From Pseudomonas ekonensis (GTDB lineage: Bacteria > Pseudomonadota > Gammaproteobacteria > Pseudomonadales > Pseudomonadaceae), in contig NZ_JAHSTS010000002.1 of the NCBI RefSeq assembly GCF_019145435.1, positions 2,142,001-2,206,000 on the forward strand: a stretch of DNA of 64,000 nt, in the 5' to 3' direction. Shown one piece after another: positions 40,471 through 50,637 of this stretch. The position numbers and the translations under genes are program-made. Below the pieces are notes generated by a model, which was given only the letters and a program-made list of their open reading frames with translations, was not told the origin of the DNA and did no database searches. The number at the start of each line of letters is the position of its first letter. The stretch's first letter is position 1.

Positions 40471-41790
40471 ATGCTGCATCTGTCCCGCCTTACCTCGCTG
40501 GCCCTGACGATCGCCCTGGTGATCGGCGCGCCCCTGGCGTTCGCCGCCCAGCCGGCCCCGGCCGTCGCTCCGGCAGGCACCGCCGCCACCGCCAAGGCAC
40601 CGCTGCCGCTGGAGGAGCTGCGCACCTTCGCCGAGGTCATGGACCGGATCAAGGCCGCCTATGTCGAGCCGGTGGACGACAAGACCCTGCTGGAGAACGC
40701 GATCAAGGGCATGCTCAGCAACCTGGATCCGCACTCCGCCTACCTGGGCCCTGAAGACTTCGCCGAACTGCAGGAAAGCACCAGCGGCGAATTCGGCGGC
40801 CTGGGCATCGAGGTCGGCGCCGAAGACGGCTTCATCAAGGTCGTGTCGCCGATCGACGACACCCCGGCGTCCAAGGCCGGCATCCAGGCCGGCGACTTCA
40901 TCGTCAAGATCAACGGCCAGCCGACCCGCGGCCAGAGCATGACCGAAGCCGTGGACAAGATGCGCGGCAAGATCGGCCAGAAGATCACCCTGACCCTGGT
41001 GCGCGACGGCGGCACGCCGTTCGACGTGACCCTGGCCCGCGCGGTCATCCAGGTCAAGAGCGTCAAGGCGCAGCTGCTCGAATCCGGCTACGGCCTGATC
41101 CGCATCACCCAGTTCCAGGTCAAGACCGGCGAGGAAGTCTCCAAGGCCCTGGCCAAGCTGCGCAAGGACAACGGCAAGAAGCTCAACGGCATCGTCCTCG
41201 ACCTGCGCAACAACCCCGGCGGCGTGCTGCAGGCGGCGGTGGAGGTGGTCGACCACTTCATCACCAAGGGCCTGATCGTCTACACCAAGGGCCGGATCGC
41301 CAACTCCGAGCTGCGCTTCTCCGCCACCGGCAAGGACGAAAGCGAAGCGGTGCCGATGGTGGTGCTGATCAACGGCGGCAGCGCCTCGGCCTCGGAGATC
41401 GTCGCCGGCGCCCTGCAGGACCAGAAGCGCGCCGTGGTCATGGGCACCACCAGTTTCGGCAAGGGCTCGGTGCAGACCGTGCTGCCGCTGAACAACGACC
41501 GGGCGCTGAAGATCACCACCGCGCTGTACTTCACCCCCAACGGCCGCTCGATCCAGGCCCAGGGCATCGTGCCGGACATCGAAGTGCGCAAGGCCAAGAT
41601 CACCAACGAGGCCGACGGCGACTACTTCAAGGAAGCCGACCTGCAAGGCCACCTGGGCAACGGCAACGGCGGCGCCGACCGTCCGAGCGGTTCCGGCGGC
41701 AAGGCCAAGGCAATGCCGCAGGATGACGATTACCAGTTGGCCCAGGCCCTGAGCCTGCTCAAAGGGCTGAGCATCACTTCCGGCCGTTGA
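40471..41790 (+). CDS. ctpA: Carboxy-terminal processing protease CtpA (S41)
   Basis: A 439-residue exported serine protease. Signal peptide (TSLALTIALVIGAPLAFA), PDZ domain at about residues 95-180 (GGLGIEVGAEDGFIKVVSPI), S41 core with the nucleophilic Ser in NGGSASASEIVAGAL and the Lys in TSFGKGSVQ. In P. aeruginosa CtpA with LbcA degrades peptidoglycan cross-link hydrolases. It lies in the gpmI-envC-ctpA group and is coupled to the following deacetylase gene. Confidence 0.95.
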   Translation: MLHLSRLTSLALTIALVIGAPLAFAAQPAPAVAPAGTAATAKAPLPLEELRTFAEVMDRIKAAYVEPVDDKTLLENAIKGMLSNLDPHSAYLGPEDFAELQESTSGEFGGLGIEVGAEDGFIKVVSPIDDTPASKAGIQAGDFIVKINGQPTRGQSMTEAVDKMRGKIGQKITLTLVRDGGTPFDVTLARAVIQVKSVKAQLLESGYGLIRITQFQVKTGEEVSKALAKLRKDNGKKLNGIVLDLRNNPGGVLQAAVEVVDHFITKGLIVYTKGRIANSELRFSATGKDESEAVPMVVLINGGSASASEIVAGALQDQKRAVVMGTTSFGKGSVQTVLPLNNDRALKITTALYFTPNGRSIQAQGIVPDIEVRKAKITNEADGDYFKEADLQGHLGNGNGGADRPSGSGGKAKAMPQDDDYQLAQALSLLKGLSITSGR

Positions 41791-41792
41791 GG

Positions 41793-42569
41793 ATGGGTCT
41801 GCGCTTCATCCTCGTCCTGCTGTGCTGCCTGGCGGGCGCCGCCCACGCGGAGCCTGCCGGGCCGGTGCCCCACAAGGCCTACCTGAGCCTGATCATCGAC
41901 GACCTGGGGCAGAGCCTGCCCCGGGACCGCCGCGTCCTCGCCCTGCCGGGCCCCGTGACCGCCGCGATCATGCCGGACACCCCGCACGCCACCGAGTTCG
42001 CCCGCGAAGCCCATCGCGCCGGCAAGACCGTGATCCTGCACATGCCCATGGATCCGGCCACCGGCCCGTTCGCCTGGCACCCCGAACTGCCGGTCGAAGA
42101 ATTGGCCCGGCGCCTCGACGCCGCCTTCCGGCAGGTGCCCTACACCGCCGGCATCAATAACCACATGGGCAGCCGCATGACCGCGCAACCGGCGGCCATG
42201 GCGTGGCTGATGGAGGAGCTGCAGCGCCGCCACAAGTTCTTCGTCGACAGTCGCACCAGCGCACAGACCGTCGCGGCGCAACAGGCGCAGAAGATCGGCC
42301 TGGCCAGTGTGTCGCGCGATGTGTTTCTCGATGACGAACGCACCGAGGCCGCCATCTTCACCCAGTTGCAGACGGCTATCAGCCTGGCGCGCAAGCAGGG
42401 CTCGGCGGTGATGATCGGCCATCCGTATCCGCAGACCCTGGTCGTGCTGGAGCGCGAACTGCCCAAGCTCAAGGCCCAGGGCATCGAGTGGATCGACATC
42501 CGCCAGATGATCAGCGTACGCGGCAACCGCGCCACGGCGGCCCACGGCAAGGACGGCGTCTACCGCTGA
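41793..42569 (+). CDS. Divergent polysaccharide deacetylase family protein
   Basis: An exported protein of 258 residues with signal peptide MGLRFILVLLCCLAGAAHA and the YibQ/DUF610 'divergent polysaccharide deacetylase' domain: YLSLIIDDLGQS, the His in TVILHMPMDP and INNHMGSRMT, and MIGHPYPQTL. The metal-binding Asp and His residues are retained, but activity in the family is not demonstrated. The gene starts just after the ctpA stop: either at ATG 41793 or at a TTG (41787) that overlaps it; GAGG adjoins the ATG. Confidence 0.88.
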   Translation: MGLRFILVLLCCLAGAAHAEPAGPVPHKAYLSLIIDDLGQSLPRDRRVLALPGPVTAAIMPDTPHATEFAREAHRAGKTVILHMPMDPATGPFAWHPELPVEELARRLDAAFRQVPYTAGINNHMGSRMTAQPAAMAWLMEELQRRHKFFVDSRTSAQTVAAQQAQKIGLASVSRDVFLDDERTEAAIFTQLQTAISLARKQGSAVMIGHPYPQTLVVLERELPKLKAQGIEWIDIRQMISVRGNRATAAHGKDGVYR

Positions 42570-42683
42570 GCCGTCTTGCCCGCGCCATACCCGGCTACCG
42601 CCAGACGTCCCCCGCGATTCCCGATAGTGAAGCCTGCAACAGGCCGCGACCCCTTCGGTCGCCTTCCACCATCAGGAGCTTCC

Positions 42684-44063
42684 ATGAACACACACGAAGA
42701 CACCGCATCGCCGATCCGGCAAATGCGACCCTTGCGCTTCGACAACCTGCTGATCAACTTCACGACCGAGTTCTACCGGGTCTGGGACACCCAGGGCTCA
42801 CGGGCGAAACCGGCCGCCATCTGGCGCCCCACACCGGTTCCGGACCTGCTGCCCGGCTACTTTCCGCTGGGCGACGTGATCGTCGCCGACCTCGACAACA
42901 TCAACGGCGCTCACGTGGTGGCGGTGGTCTGCGAAGCGGAGGCCGGCGGCACGGATCCGGCCCAAGGCAAGGCGCTCAGCCAACCCGTGGACTATGAGCT
43001 GATCTGGAGCGACTCCGGCACGAAATCAAAGAAGGACGGCTCGCTGTGGCGCCCGGTTCCTCCGCAAGGCTATGTCGCGCTGGGCTCGGTATGTTCCAAC
43101 GACCACGAAAAGCCTTCCCTCAACGCCATTCGCTGCGTCCGGACCGACCTGGTCGTCGTTTCAAGTGCCGATGAGCTGATCTGGAACGACAAGGGCAGCG
43201 GCGCCAAACTGAGCTTCAGCGCCTGGAGCATCACGCCGCCCCACGCCCCGGCCGGGGAGATTCATCTGGCGCCCGGCACCTTTGCCGGCAACGACAGCTA
43301 TTCCAGGCCGGAACTGGGCAGACCGACCTATTCACTGCGCGTGCCGATTGCGCTGCAGGTCAGCCCCCAGCCGACGGCGCCCGAACTGACCGGGGAGCTT
43401 CCGGCAAGGCAGGTCGAGCCGGCCAAGCTCACCCACACGGCCAGGCTGCCCTGGTTCACGGTCAAGGATCCGTTGCTGTCGCCCCTCGAACAGCTGCGCC
43501 ATTCGCCTTGCTACCGGCTGGAAAGGACAGACCAGTACAGGCTCATCGGCCATGGCCGGAATCCGGACAGCCAACGCAGGACATTCAGATGGACAGCGCC
43601 CCGCGCGCAAAGGGCCGCGCACCTGAAGACGCTCGCGGGCCTCACGACGGTCGAGTTCGGCCAGCAATGGCCGACGGGGGCGCCGACACCTTTGCGGTTC
43701 TCGGCGAGGCTGGACGAAGACTTCGCCCAGTGCGGCATGCAAGCGAACGAATGGTTCAATGAGCGCCCCCTCGAGGTGGTCACGCTCGCCGCCGGGAAAA
43801 GATCCGTCGCGGCCTACCTGGTGCAGAGCAACTACACGCTGTTGCGCGAAGACGGCAAGCCAGTGGCCGACACCGTCAGCTACACCGACGGCAACCGTTT
43901 GCACCTCTGCGAACACTCACCCGAAGAGACGGCCTTCACCTGCCCGTCGACCCCGGCAACGGCCGGGCAGCCGCTCATCGAAACGCCCCCGGCGGCAGAA
44001 GAACCGCGCATTGAGCCGGCCCCGACGCCAGACGTGCCGGACGCTACAGATACCGCCCCATGA
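42684..44063 (+). CDS. Vps62/DUF946-like repeat protein, function unknown
   Basis: A 459-residue protein without signal peptide. Three copies of a Vps62 (DUF946)-type motif are visible: VWDTQGSRAKPAAIWRPTPV with GYFPLGDV (about 32-67), IWSDSGTKSKKDGSLWRPVP with GYVALGSV (about 113-144), and a weaker one from LIWNDKGSGAKLSFSAWSIT (about 175-195). The C-terminal 250 residues match nothing I know and end in a Pro/Glu-rich tail. AGGAGC precedes the ATG. The gene separates otherwise conserved neighbours and overlaps the convergent solute-binding gene by 20 bases. Vps62-like domains are known from fungi, plants and some bacterial proteins; a secreted, surface-binding or toxin-related role is only a guess. 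Confidence 0.75.
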   Translation: MNTHEDTASPIRQMRPLRFDNLLINFTTEFYRVWDTQGSRAKPAAIWRPTPVPDLLPGYFPLGDVIVADLDNINGAHVVAVVCEAEAGGTDPAQGKALSQPVDYELIWSDSGTKSKKDGSLWRPVPPQGYVALGSVCSNDHEKPSLNAIRCVRTDLVVVSSADELIWNDKGSGAKLSFSAWSITPPHAPAGEIHLAPGTFAGNDSYSRPELGRPTYSLRVPIALQVSPQPTAPELTGELPARQVEPAKLTHTARLPWFTVKDPLLSPLEQLRHSPCYRLERTDQYRLIGHGRNPDSQRRTFRWTAPRAQRAAHLKTLAGLTTVEFGQQWPTGAPTPLRFSARLDEDFAQCGMQANEWFNERPLEVVTLAAGKRSVAAYLVQSNYTLLREDGKPVADTVSYTDGNRLHLCEHSPEETAFTCPSTPATAGQPLIETPPAAEEPRIEPAPTPDVPDATDTAP

Positions 44064-44799
44064 TCTCGTCGACCACCCCGTCCTTGCGCATCTGATCCAG
44101 GGCGGCCTGGAGCCGGGCGACCGTTTCGTCCGGCACTTCCTTGTTCAGCGCCAGGTACAGTTGGGCGCTGTTGAAGCGCAGCACGGTCTTGAGGCCGGTC
44201 ACGCCGTCCTGGCGAGCCAGGTAGCGCCCGGCGGGGTCGCCGGTGGCCCACAGGTCGATCTGGCCGCTCACCAGCTTCTTCGCGTTGTCCTGATCGCGCA
44301 GCACCACGGCCGGCTTCAAGCCTTGCTTGGTCAGCGTCTGCGCGATCGCATCGCCCTTGTAGGCGCCGATCTTGTACTTGCGCGCGTCGTTCAGGGTTTC
44401 GAGGGTGATCTTGCTGTCGGCCCGGGCCAGCATGATCCAGTCGTCCGGGCCGATGGGACCGACCCACTTGAACAGTTTTTCGCGGTCAGGCAGCCGCGCC
44501 ATCACGAACGCGCCGTAACCGGGATTCTCCAGCGCCAGCTTGTAGACCCGCTCCCAGGGGAAGCGCAGGGTCAGGCTGTAGGTGAGGCCGGCCCGCTTGA
44601 ACATCTCGCGCACGATGTCCGTGGCGATGCCGTCGATGTTCTCGTCCTGGGCGAAGTTCTTGCCGTTCTTCGCCATGTTGTACGGCGGGAAGTTTTCGGT
44701 GAGGAGCACCAGGCCGGTGTCGGGACTGTCCTCGGCTCGGGCCGTGTTGAACAGCAACACCGAAGCGCTGGCGAGGACGAGAAGCAGGCGTTTGATCAT
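44044..44799 (-). CDS. Periplasmic amino-acid-type solute-binding protein (SBP_bac_3)
   Basis: A 251-residue protein with signal peptide (LLLVLASASVLLFNTARA) and family-3 solute-binding fold: LTENFPPYNMAKNG, GIATDIVREMFKRAGL and the C-terminal LDQMRKDGVVDEIMGRYL. There is no permease or ATPase gene nearby, so it may work with a distant transporter or as a sensor input; such orphan proteins are frequent in Pseudomonas. Its 3' end overlaps the convergent Vps62-like gene. Confidence 0.88.
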   Translation of the reverse strand: MIKRLLLVLASASVLLFNTARAEDSPDTGLVLLTENFPPYNMAKNGKNFAQDENIDGIATDIVREMFKRAGLTYSLTLRFPWERVYKLALENPGYGAFVMARLPDREKLFKWVGPIGPDDWIMLARADSKITLETLNDARKYKIGAYKGDAIAQTLTKQGLKPAVVLRDQDNAKKLVSGQIDLWATGDPAGRYLARQDGVTGLKTVLRFNSAQLYLALNKEVPDETVARLQAALDQMRKDGVVDEIMGRYL

Positions 44800-44872
44800 G
44801 TCGGGCTACCGGAATCCATGGCGTGTTCAAGAGTGCCCTGAGCACGCCATGCTGTCCACTGGCCTGTACGGC

Positions 44873-45643
<771 letters not shown>

Positions 45644-45652
45644 GGTCAGTCC

Positions 45653-46390
45653 TCAGCCGGTGTACGAATCGCAGAAGGCCTGGGCCTCTGCGACGTCGAG
45701 GGTGCCTTCGTAGATCGCCCGGCCGGTGATGGCGCCGATGATGCCCGGCGCTTTCGCGTCGAGCAGCGACTTGATGTCACCCAGATTGTGGATGCCGCCG
45801 GAGGCGATCACCGGAATCTTCGTGGCCGCCGCCAGGGCAGCGGTGAACGGCACGTTGCAGCCCTGCATCATGCCGTCTTTGGCGATGTCGGTGTAGACGA
45901 TGGCGGACACGCCGTCGGCTTCGAAACGCTTGGCCAGGTCGATGACCTGCACGCTGCTGACTTCGGCCCAGCCGTCGGTGGCGACGAAACCGTCCTTGGC
46001 GTCGAGGCCGACGATCACTTTGCCCGGGAACGCGCGGCAGGCCTCGGCGACGAACTCAGGCTCCTTCACGGCCTTGGTGCCGATGATCACGTAGCTCACG
46101 CCCGCCTTGACGTAGTGCTCGATGGTTTCCAGCGAGCGGATGCCGCCGCCGATCTGGATCGGCAGGTTCGGGTAGCGCTTGGCGATGGCGGTGACCACTT
46201 CGCCGTTGACCGGCTGGCCTTCGAAGGCGCCGTTCAGGTCGACCAGATGCAGACGGCGGCAGCCGCCCTCCACCCACTTGGCAGCCATGCTCACCGGGTC
46301 ATCGGAGAACACCGTGGAATCTTCCATGCGGCCCTGGCGCAGACGTACGCAGGCACCGTCCTTAAGATCGATAGCGGGAATAATCAGCAT
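45653..46390 (-). CDS. hisA: ProFAR isomerase
   Basis: A 245-residue TIM barrel for the Amadori isomerisation in histidine synthesis. It begins [20 protein letters not shown] (catalytic Asp8) and has [23 protein letters not shown] and [10 protein letters not shown]. The ATG at 46390 has AAAGGA upstream; the in-frame extension to 46432 runs into a repeat and is not coding. Homologous to the adjacent hisF. Confidence 0.97.
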   Translation of the reverse strand: MLIIPAIDLKDGACVRLRQGRMEDSTVFSDDPVSMAAKWVEGGCRRLHLVDLNGAFEGQPVNGEVVTAIAKRYPNLPIQIGGGIRSLETIEHYVKAGVSYVIIGTKAVKEPEFVAEACRAFPGKVIVGLDAKDGFVATDGWAEVSSVQVIDLAKRFEADGVSAIVYTDIAKDGMMQGCNVPFTAALAAATKIPVIASGGIHNLGDIKSLLDAKAPGIIGAITGRAIYEGTLDVAEAQAFCDSYTG

Positions 46391-46410
46391 GCTTTTTCCT
46401 TTGTCAGAAG

Positions 46411-46482
46411 AGCTGCAAGCTGCAAGCGTCAAGCTGCAAGCGAGCGGTGCACAAGTTCTTGCAGCTTGCGGCTTGCAGCTGC
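46411..46482. repeat. AGCTGCAAGC-type imperfect palindrome
   Basis: Direct copies of AGCTGCAAGC on the left (46411-46441) and complementary GCTTGCAGCT copies on the right (46461-46482) can fold into a long hairpin. It lies inside the his operon between the DUF2164 gene and hisA. The type differs from the REP units elsewhere in the window. Confidence 0.75.
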
Positions 46483-46484
46483 CC

Positions 46485-46742
46485 TCAGTTCTTTTCTAAC
46501 GCCCACAGGTCGCTTTCGATGCTTTCAAACCGCTCCTTGAGGTGGGTCTGCACATCGAAGATCGCCCTGTTGTAATAGTGCGGTGCGATTTCGCGGGTAA
46601 ACAGGTCAAGAATCTCCGCCGCCTCGAACGAACCCAGGTCCAGTTCGAAACGGTCCTCCATGAACCGCTGGATCTTGCGGCTGGCCTCACTCTCCTGTTC
46701 GGGCGTGAGGGTCAGGATCGGCGGCTTCTTCTTGACGGCCAT
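46485..46742 (-). CDS. DUF2164 family protein
   Basis: An 85-residue DUF2164 protein: [37 protein letters not shown] and the family's [14 protein letters not shown]. It has no known function. It begins directly at the end of hisH and belongs to the his operon, so it is co-transcribed with histidine genes although no role in that pathway is known. Confidence 0.9.
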   Translation of the reverse strand: MAVKKKPPILTLTPEQESEASRKIQRFMEDRFELDLGSFEAAEILDLFTREIAPHYYNRAIFDVQTHLKERFESIESDLWALEKN

Positions 46743-47381
46743 TTACCAGCGACCGTCCCACGCCGCGAAGTTCTGCAGCAATTGCAGGCCATGGGTGTGG
46801 CTCTTCTCCGGGTGGAACTGCACGGCGAAGCGCGAGCCTTCGGCCAGCGCGGCGGCGAAATCGACGCCGTAATGGCCGCTGCCCACCACCTGCCGCGCGT
46901 TGCCGGCGGCGATGTAGTAGCTGTGCACGAAGTAGAACCGCGCCAGGTCCGGAATGTTGTGCCACAGCGGGTGATCCACCGACTGCTTCACTTCGTTCCA
47001 GCCCATGTGCGGCACCTTCAGGTGCTCGCCGTCTTCATGCAGGTCCTTGCCGAAGAACTTCACCGCACCCGGGAACAGGCCGATGCAGTCGACGCCGTCG
47101 TTCTCTTCGCTGGTGTCGAGCAAGGCTTGCATGCCGACGCAGATGCCGAGGAACGGACGGTCCTGGCTGACCTCGCGCACCAGCGCGTCGAACCCCAGGC
47201 GACGGATCTCCGCCATGCAGTCGCGGATCGCGCCGACGCCGGGAAACACCACCCGGTCGGCTTCGCGGATCACGTCCGCGTCGCTGGTGATCAGCACCTT
47301 GCCGGCGCCGACGTGCTCGAGGGCCTTGGCCACCGAGTGCAGGTTGCCCATGCCGTAATCGATAACCGCCACTGTCTGCAT
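46743..47381 (-). CDS. hisH: Imidazole glycerol phosphate synthase, glutaminase subunit
   Basis: A 212-residue class I glutamine amidotransferase. Nucleophile Cys is in [17 protein letters not shown], and the His-Glu pair in [13 protein letters not shown]. It supplies ammonia to HisF. Its ATG overlaps the hisB stop codon (TAATG), so the two are translationally coupled. Confidence 0.97.
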   Translation of the reverse strand: MQTVAVIDYGMGNLHSVAKALEHVGAGKVLITSDADVIREADRVVFPGVGAIRDCMAEIRRLGFDALVREVSQDRPFLGICVGMQALLDTSEENDGVDCIGLFPGAVKFFGKDLHEDGEHLKVPHMGWNEVKQSVDHPLWHNIPDLARFYFVHSYYIAAGNARQVVGSGHYGVDFAAALAEGSRFAVQFHPEKSHTHGLQLLQNFAAWDGRW

Positions 47382-47974
47382 TACAGCACGCCCTTGGTCG
47401 ATGGCATCTGCCCGGCCATGCGGTCGTCCAGTTCCACGGCCATGCGCAGCGCGCGGCCGAAGGCCTTGAACACGGTCTCGATCTGGTGGTGGGTGTTGTG
47501 CCCGCGCAGGTTGTCGATGTGCAGGGTGACGTTGGCGTGGTTGACGAAGCCCTGGAAGAATTCCTGGAACAGGTCGACGTCGAAGCCGCCGACGGTGGCC
47601 CGGGTGTACGGCACGTGCATCTGCAGGCCCGGACGGCCGGAGAAGTCGATCACCACGCGCGACAGCGCTTCGTCGAGCGGCACGTAGGCGTGGCCGTAGC
47701 GGCGGATGCCTTTCTTGTCGCCGATGGCCTGGGTGAACGCCTGGCCGAGGGTGATGCCGACGTCTTCGACGGTGTGGTGGTCGTCGATATGCAGGTCGCC
47801 CTTGCACTCGATGTCGAGGTCGATCAACCCGTGACGGGCGATCTGATCCAGCATGTGCTCAAGAAAAGGCACGCCGATATCGAATCGGGCCTTTCCGGTG
47901 CCATCAAGGTTGATCGAGGCTTTGATCTGGGTTTCCAGAGTGTCGCGCTCGACAGACGCCTTACGTTCGGCCAT
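47381..47974 (-). CDS. hisB: Imidazoleglycerol-phosphate dehydratase
   Basis: A 197-residue manganese enzyme (monofunctional form, without the HisN-type phosphatase domain of E. coli HisB). Metal motifs are [37 protein letters not shown] and [16 protein letters not shown]. The ATG at 47974 has GGAG six bases before it; a GTG one codon earlier is the alternative. First gene of hisB-hisH-DUF2164-hisA-hisF. Confidence 0.97.
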   Translation of the reverse strand: MAERKASVERDTLETQIKASINLDGTGKARFDIGVPFLEHMLDQIARHGLIDLDIECKGDLHIDDHHTVEDVGITLGQAFTQAIGDKKGIRRYGHAYVPLDEALSRVVIDFSGRPGLQMHVPYTRATVGGFDVDLFQEFFQGFVNHANVTLHIDNLRGHNTHHQIETVFKAFGRALRMAVELDDRMAGQMPSTKGVL

Positions 47975-48129
47975 CACCAGCTCCGCAAAATCATTGGGCG
48001 AAAAAGGCAGCCATTATAGGGGCGCGGGGCCGAAACAGAAACACGAGACGTGATATGGCAGACAGACAGAAACCCGTGCCGTCGGGGATAGACATGTCCA
48101 TACAAGCCATTTCGGACTGCCCAAAACAA

Positions 48130-48222
48130 CTGTGGGAGCGAGCTTGCTCGCGATGAGGGCCGCACATTCAACATCACTGTCGACTGCCAGACCGCTATCG
48201 CGAGCAAGCTCGCTCCCACAGG
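48130..48222. repeat. REP doublet, GCGAGCTTGCTCGC variant
   Basis: Arms 48130-48155 and 48196-48222 are perfect inverted copies (CTGTGGGAGCGAGCTTGCTC and complement). It occupies the 291-base gap between hisB and the MFS transporter gene, which shows no other feature. Confidence 0.9.
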
Positions 48223-48265
48223 ATTTGGCGCTGACCTGAAGATTTTCAGGCAAGCGCTTGGCTGC

Positions 48266-49930
48266 TTAGTGGAACAGCACCGCCGTCTTCTGCAGGGTCA
48301 CCCACACGCCCCACGCCAGCGGAATGCCCACCGCCAGCCAGGCGGCGATCGCCAGCGGCTTGCTGCCCGGCGCGGCTTTCCACTCAAGCACCGTGGTGGC
48401 GTCGGCGCCCTTGTCGTGGCCCAGCGCCTGTTCGGCGGCCAGTTCGGCGTCGGTCATGAAGTACTTGTCGGCCACCGGACGCACCAGCAGGTTGCACAGG
48501 AAGCCCAGCACCAGCAGGCCGGCGAGGATGTACAGGGTGATGTCGTAGGCGGCGGCGCGCTCGACGCCGATGCTCAGCTGATACTCGCGCAGGTAGTTCA
48601 CCAGCACCGGGCCGAGCACGCCGGCAGCGGCCCAGGCGGTCAGCAGGCGACCGTGGATCGCGCCGACCATCTGCGTGCCGAACAGGTCGGCCAGGTAGGC
48701 CGGAACGGTGGCGAAACCGCCGCCGTACATCGACAGGATGATGCAGAACGCGGCCACGAACAGCGCGACGTTGCCCAGGTGGCCAAGGTTCGGGATCAGC
48801 GCGTAGAGGGCGAAGCCCAGGGCGAAGAACACGAAATAGGTGTTCTTGCGGCCCAGGTAGTCCGAGAACGAGGCCCAGAAGAACCGGCCGCCGATGTTGA
48901 ACAGGCTCAGCAGCCCGGTGAAGCCGGCGGCGATCGCAGCGATCGAAGCCAGTTGCGAGGCGTCGAGCTGGCCGAACGGCAGGTCGTTGCCCAGCAGCTT
49001 GCCGCCGAACACTTCCTGCAGCAGCGGCGAAGCCATGCCGAGAATGCCGATGCCGGCGGAGACGTTCAGGCACAGCACCAGCCACACCAGGCGGAACTGC
49101 GGGGTCTTCCAGGCCACCTTCACGTGCACGTGACGGTGGGTGATCATCGCGTTCGACGCCTTCTTCGCCGGCGCGGTCCAGCCTTCAGGCTTCCAGCCGG
49201 TCGGCGGAACGCGGTAGGCCAGGGCACCGCCGATCATGAACACGAAGTAGATCGCGGCCATCGCCACGAAGCTCTGCCAGACGCCCACGCCTTGCGGCGA
49301 AGCGAAGTGGCTCATCAGCGCGGTCGCCAGCGGGGCACCGACCATCGCACCGCCGCCGAAGCCCATGATCGCCATGCCGGTGGCCATGCCGCGCTTGTCC
49401 GGGAACCACTTGATCAGGGTCGAGACGGGCGAGATGTAGCCCAGGCCCAGACCGATGCCGCCGATCACGCCCGAACCGATCCACATCAGCCAGATCTGGT
49501 GGGTGTAGATGCCCAGCGCAGAGATCAGCAGACCGCCGCACCAGCACAGCGCCGACACCACGCCGGCCTTGCGGGGACCGGCGTGTTCGAGCCAGCCGCC
49601 CCAGATCGCCGCCGAGCAGCCGAGGAAGATGAAGAACAGGGTGTAGATCCAGCCGAGCATGGAGATCGGCCAGTCGCATTGCGAAGAGAAGACCTGTGCG
49701 ATGAAGCTCATGTCCGGAGCGCAGGCCACCGGCGCGGTGATGCCAAGCGCCTTGGACAGCGGCAGCCAGAACACCGAGAAACCGTAGGCCATGCCGATGC
49801 ACAGGTGGATGGCCAGCGCGGCCGGTGGAACCAGCCAGCGGTTGAAGCCGGGCTTGGCGATGATGCGTTCCTTGGACAGGAACGCGGGCTCGGCGGCGCG
49901 AAGGCCGTCCGCCGTGATGCTCGTGCTCAT
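48266..49930 (-). CDS. MFS transporter, oxalate/formate antiporter (OFA) family
   Basis: A 554-residue inner-membrane protein with 12 predicted helices. OFA-type features are LAIHLCIGMAYGFSVFWLPL, the loop after helix 2 (GWLEHAGPRKAG) and IKWFPDKRGMATGMAIMGFG. A cytosolic insertion in the middle (about 250-290) and a C-terminal extra helix (AIAAWLAVGIPLAWGVWVTL) are typical of the long OFA members in Pseudomonas. The start at 49930 has GGGGGA upstream; in-frame Mets further upstream fall in non-coding sequence. The substrate is probably a small carboxylate but is not known. Confidence 0.88.
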   Translation of the reverse strand: MSTSITADGLRAAEPAFLSKERIIAKPGFNRWLVPPAALAIHLCIGMAYGFSVFWLPLSKALGITAPVACAPDMSFIAQVFSSQCDWPISMLGWIYTLFFIFLGCSAAIWGGWLEHAGPRKAGVVSALCWCGGLLISALGIYTHQIWLMWIGSGVIGGIGLGLGYISPVSTLIKWFPDKRGMATGMAIMGFGGGAMVGAPLATALMSHFASPQGVGVWQSFVAMAAIYFVFMIGGALAYRVPPTGWKPEGWTAPAKKASNAMITHRHVHVKVAWKTPQFRLVWLVLCLNVSAGIGILGMASPLLQEVFGGKLLGNDLPFGQLDASQLASIAAIAAGFTGLLSLFNIGGRFFWASFSDYLGRKNTYFVFFALGFALYALIPNLGHLGNVALFVAAFCIILSMYGGGFATVPAYLADLFGTQMVGAIHGRLLTAWAAAGVLGPVLVNYLREYQLSIGVERAAAYDITLYILAGLLVLGFLCNLLVRPVADKYFMTDAELAAEQALGHDKGADATTVLEWKAAPGSKPLAIAAWLAVGIPLAWGVWVTLQKTAVLFH

Positions 49931-50155
49931 TGTGTATCCCCCAATTATTAGAATGGTTCGCCAGCCACTGCTCACCCTCGGCCTTGATGCACGCAGGCAT
50001 GACCGTTGTTTTGGGGTGAAGCTCCTTGATGGCGCGACGTTAAGTCGCAGAAGGACGGACGAACGGGCGAAGGTTACCATTTGCAGGTGACAGAAAAACC
50101 AAACTGATATCACCTTTTTCACGTCATCTGATCTCGTATCACTCAGGAAAACCCC

Positions 50156-50560
50156 ATGCCGATCATTGTCCAAGCGCTGAACGCCGCCGATTCCCGCGAT
50201 CGGGAGGATTTAGAGAAGATCTACCGCGATGCGCCGCCGTGGCTGTTCGCGCCGTTTTCCGGGGCTTTGCAATTGACCGAAGAGGCCCTGGCCGACGGCA
50301 CGCTCATCGCCGGTCGCTTCAACGACCGGCTGCTGGGCGCGGCACGTCTGCGACCCCAGGGCAACGTCTGGTACTTGTCCCATTTGTGCGTCAGAAAAGT
50401 CACCCGCCGTCGTGGCGTTGCCGAGCGGTTGGTGAACGAAGCGCGGAAAATGGCGTCGCAAGCGGGGGCCCGATTACGCCTGCAGGCCCCGGCCGGCCAT
50501 CTCGAGGCCCAGGCGCTGGCGGCCAAGCTGCATCTGCCGCTGGACGTACTGCCCCTGTGA
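50156..50560 (+). CDS. GNAT protein resembling PanM/PanZ
   Basis: A 134-residue acetyltransferase-fold protein. It resembles the E. coli PanD maturation factor PanZ/PanM along its length: DREDLEKIYRDAPPWL, LIAGRFNDRLLGAARL and especially VRKVTRRRGVAERLV (PanZ: VREVTRRRGVG). That motif is the CoA pyrophosphate-binding loop. In enterics PanM triggers cleavage of PanD and limits pantothenate synthesis; whether that role applies here is uncertain. It stands between an MFS gene and the AsmA-mutY operon, with no pan gene nearby. Confidence 0.72.
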   Translation: MPIIVQALNAADSRDREDLEKIYRDAPPWLFAPFSGALQLTEEALADGTLIAGRFNDRLLGAARLRPQGNVWYLSHLCVRKVTRRRGVAERLVNEARKMASQAGARLRLQAPAGHLEAQALAAKLHLPLDVLPL

Positions 50561-50637
50561 AGCCACACCAGCCGGAGGGCATGCGGCGCTATACTCCCCG
50601 GCTAATTTACGAATTCGACTAACACAAGGACTCGCCC

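Noticed and set aside
48266..50173. Longer start for the OFA transporter
   Set aside because: The added 81 residues have no similarity to the family, and GGGGGA precedes the ATG at 49930.
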